Source of the DNA: Phymatolithon calcareum
Taxonomy: Eukaryota; Rhodophyta; Florideophyceae; Hapalidiales
Direction of reading: 5' to 3'
DNA length: 64,000 nucleotides
Assembly (NCBI GenBank): GCA_977006965.1
Contig: OZ345367.1
Span: forward strand, 2,418,001-2,482,000
Shown here: in pieces, positions 62,760 through 64,000 of the stretch
Layout of the letters: every line of letters starts with the position of its first letter
How positions within the stretch are numbered: the stretch's first letter is position 1
Made by a program: the position numbers and the translations under genes
The notes under the pieces: model-generated
Database searches by the model: none
Seen by the model: only the letters and a program-made list of their open reading frames with translations
Told to the model about the DNA's origin: nothing

Positions 62760-63074
62760 TTAAGCGAGAGTGCTCGGAAGAGGGCTTTTAGAGCTTCCGA
62801 AGGTTGTATCGAAGCTTATGTGCCCTTCTGAGGAGCATGTGATCGAGACTGTAGACGATAAACAGGCGTTTCGCGATGAAGATTGGGAAGGATGCATACT
62901 GTAAGCAGGCCTGGGCGGTACCGCGCTTTGCCGGTGTTGGCTCATTTCAAGCTGCTCAGCGTCTGGACTGTCATCGTCAGCGTTCTCTGCCTTGACTTTG
63001 ACAATGTGGACTGTCTTAATCTTAGTCTTCTTCAATGGATGACGAATCAGAATCCAATTCACGTGATGTGACAT
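62760..63074 (-). CDS. Hypothetical protein, 104 aa
   Basis: Minus frame MSHHVNWILIRHPLKKTKIK, then KVKAENADDDSPDAEQLEMS and a Ser/Pro-rich C-terminal half. No domain; the low-complexity tail looks like a disordered region. Could be chance. Confidence 0.25.
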   Translation of the reverse strand: MSHHVNWILIRHPLKKTKIKTVHIVKVKAENADDDSPDAEQLEMSQHRQSAVPPRPAYSMHPSQSSSRNACLSSTVSITCSSEGHISFDTTFGSSKSPLPSTLA

Positions 63075-63142
63075 GCTCGCGCGACCATTGATTTTTTCCC
63101 CGAGTACATTCTAAAATATACTACTCACCTTTTTTGTTCGAA

Positions 63143-63180
63143 AGTGCTCCAGACTATACGGCCGTATAGTCTGGAGCACT
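63143..63180. repeat. Perfect 38-bp palindrome
   Basis: AGTGCTCCAGACTATACGG followed directly by its exact reverse complement, with no spacer. Confidence 0.98.
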
Positions 63181-63433
63181 CTGCAAGATCGCTTATCGAT
63201 GCTGCCTTGATGTGTACTGATGTACAGATCGCGCGTGGCCAGTGATTTTCTCCTGGAATGGCAGGTCTGGTACTTCTGAGTGACCAACATATTTCGTTGC
63301 CAGCGCCGAACGAAACGAATTTAAGGTAGTAGTGTGGATACTCCTCGCACAGAAGATGAGCTAGGCTTTACGAATATGGCGTCAGCGATCTTTTTCGAAT
63401 TTGCTTTATGGATTTTTTCGAGCTTTCAAATCG

Positions 63434-63519
63434 CCCCTCAATTGAGGGGGTTCGTAAAATAGACACTAGTGTCTATGTGCCGAACATAATCAATTGAGGA
63501 CATTTTCCTCAATTGAGGA
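63434..63519. repeat. Head-to-head pair of CTCAATTGAG/AATAGACACTA units
   Basis: CCCCTCAATTGAGGGG palindrome (63434-63449), then TTCGTAAAATAGACACTA reaching an 18-bp palindrome ATAGACACTAGTGTCTAT (63459-63476), then the inverted unit with GTGCCGAACATAA and the hairpin TCAATTGAGGA/TCCTCAATTGA (63490-63500, 63506-63516). Looks like a minimal element made of two facing ends. Confidence 0.85.
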
Positions 63520-64000
63520 CCGATTCAAAAGCTCAAAAACGTTATTGAATCGAATCCAGAACGGATCATTCGCGCCATTATTGTAAAGCCGGACTTATAT
63601 AGTGGGTGAGGAGTACCGCAACTACTACCTTAAAATCTCTTCGTTCGGCGCTAGCAATGAAAATAAAGTGGTCACCTAGAAGTACTAGATCTGCCATGCC
63701 ACGAGAAAAAGTCGGGCCCCGCGTGGTCGGTACATCCGTACACACAAAGGAAACATCGGCGACCCGTCTCGCAGAGTGCTTCAGACAATATGGAGCCTTT
63801 TTCAACTGAAAAAGTGTAAGTGGTACCGTTCAGGAGGTAGTCGAGGAAAACTTAATGGTCGCACAAGCATATCACTTCGCGTAAAATGTGTCATAGTTTG
63901 GCATTCGCCGAAGAACACTAACTTTAAGAGAGTCAACCTGTTCAACGTTAAGAATAGGTGACACTGACGATGGCATTGCAGAAGCTCACCGTCTTGAACC
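63520..64000. other. No recognisable gene at the right edge
   Basis: Plus frame 63606-63809 and minus frame 63805-63578 overlap; neither is recognisable. Confidence 0.35.

Noticed and set aside
1-64000. CRISPR arrays, rRNA genes, bacterial operons or origins
   Set aside because: No regularly spaced direct repeats, no rRNA-like sequence and no bacterial gene organisation were seen.

Overview
This window looks like a repeat-rich stretch of a eukaryotic nuclear genome. It has LTR retrotransposons, LINEs, Harbinger, Mutator and tyrosine-recombinase relics, a single-exon plant-type Argonaute, AATAAA poly(A) signals, TATA boxes and Kozak-like starts, and no ribosome-binding sites or operons. An intron-poor, transposon-laden genome with a plant-like AGO would suit a red alga (for example a florideophyte), but that is inference, not proof. 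Only two genes are clearly intact and recognisable: a Gfo/Idh/MocA-family oxidoreductase (45579-46628, minus) and Argonaute (47931-50591, plus). They diverge from a 1.3-kb spacer full of TACTG/GTACAG repeats.

Layout. 1-4.4 kb: an RT-like fragment and a decayed PIF/Harbinger transposon (Myb-like ORF facing a DDE transposase). 4.4-9.7 kb: mostly AT-rich non-coding DNA, a tRNA-like pol III module and a Ulp1-like cysteine-protease pseudogene. 9.7-15.5 kb: a tyrosine-recombinase ORF lacking its catalytic tyrosine, and two inverted copies of a shared coding 3' end. 15.52-16.58 kb: a Mutator-like element with 9-bp target duplication. 17.3-19.0 kb: an unidentified gene split by an 818-bp Harbinger-type element. 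19.02-29.21 kb: a complete Gypsy chromovirus (paired LTRs, PPT, TSD) carrying an uninterrupted 647-aa antisense ORF between pol and the 3' LTR; it sits inside an older A-tailed retroposon. 30.87-38.68 kb: a glycosyltransferase gene destroyed by a 6.26-kb Copia element and a 135-bp retroposon. 38.9-44 kb: a series of short LINE 3' ends with target duplications. 45.6-50.8 kb: the intact gene pair. 54.9-55.4 kb: a TATA-driven gene for a small secreted cysteine-knot protein. 55.8-58.5 kb: two more LINE copies. 59-64 kb: AT-rich DNA with small candidate genes, a CCAAT-box array and a family of CTCAATTGAG hairpins.

How the parts relate. Insertions can be dated relative to one another by nesting: retroposon before Gypsy near 19.02/29.21 kb; glycosyltransferase before Copia and before the 135-bp retroposon. 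Several insertion points could be defined to the base from target-site duplications, and removing the Copia insertion returns the flanking gene to one reading frame. Many nonsense codons and lost catalytic residues are explainable by G:C to A:T transitions, which would fit decay of methylated repeats. Argonaute, the core enzyme of RNA silencing, lies intact within this transposon graveyard. The items most worth pursuing are the antisense ORF of the Gypsy element, the secreted knottin-like gene, the dispersed CTCAATTGAG hairpin family and the repeat-laden divergent promoter of Argonaute.
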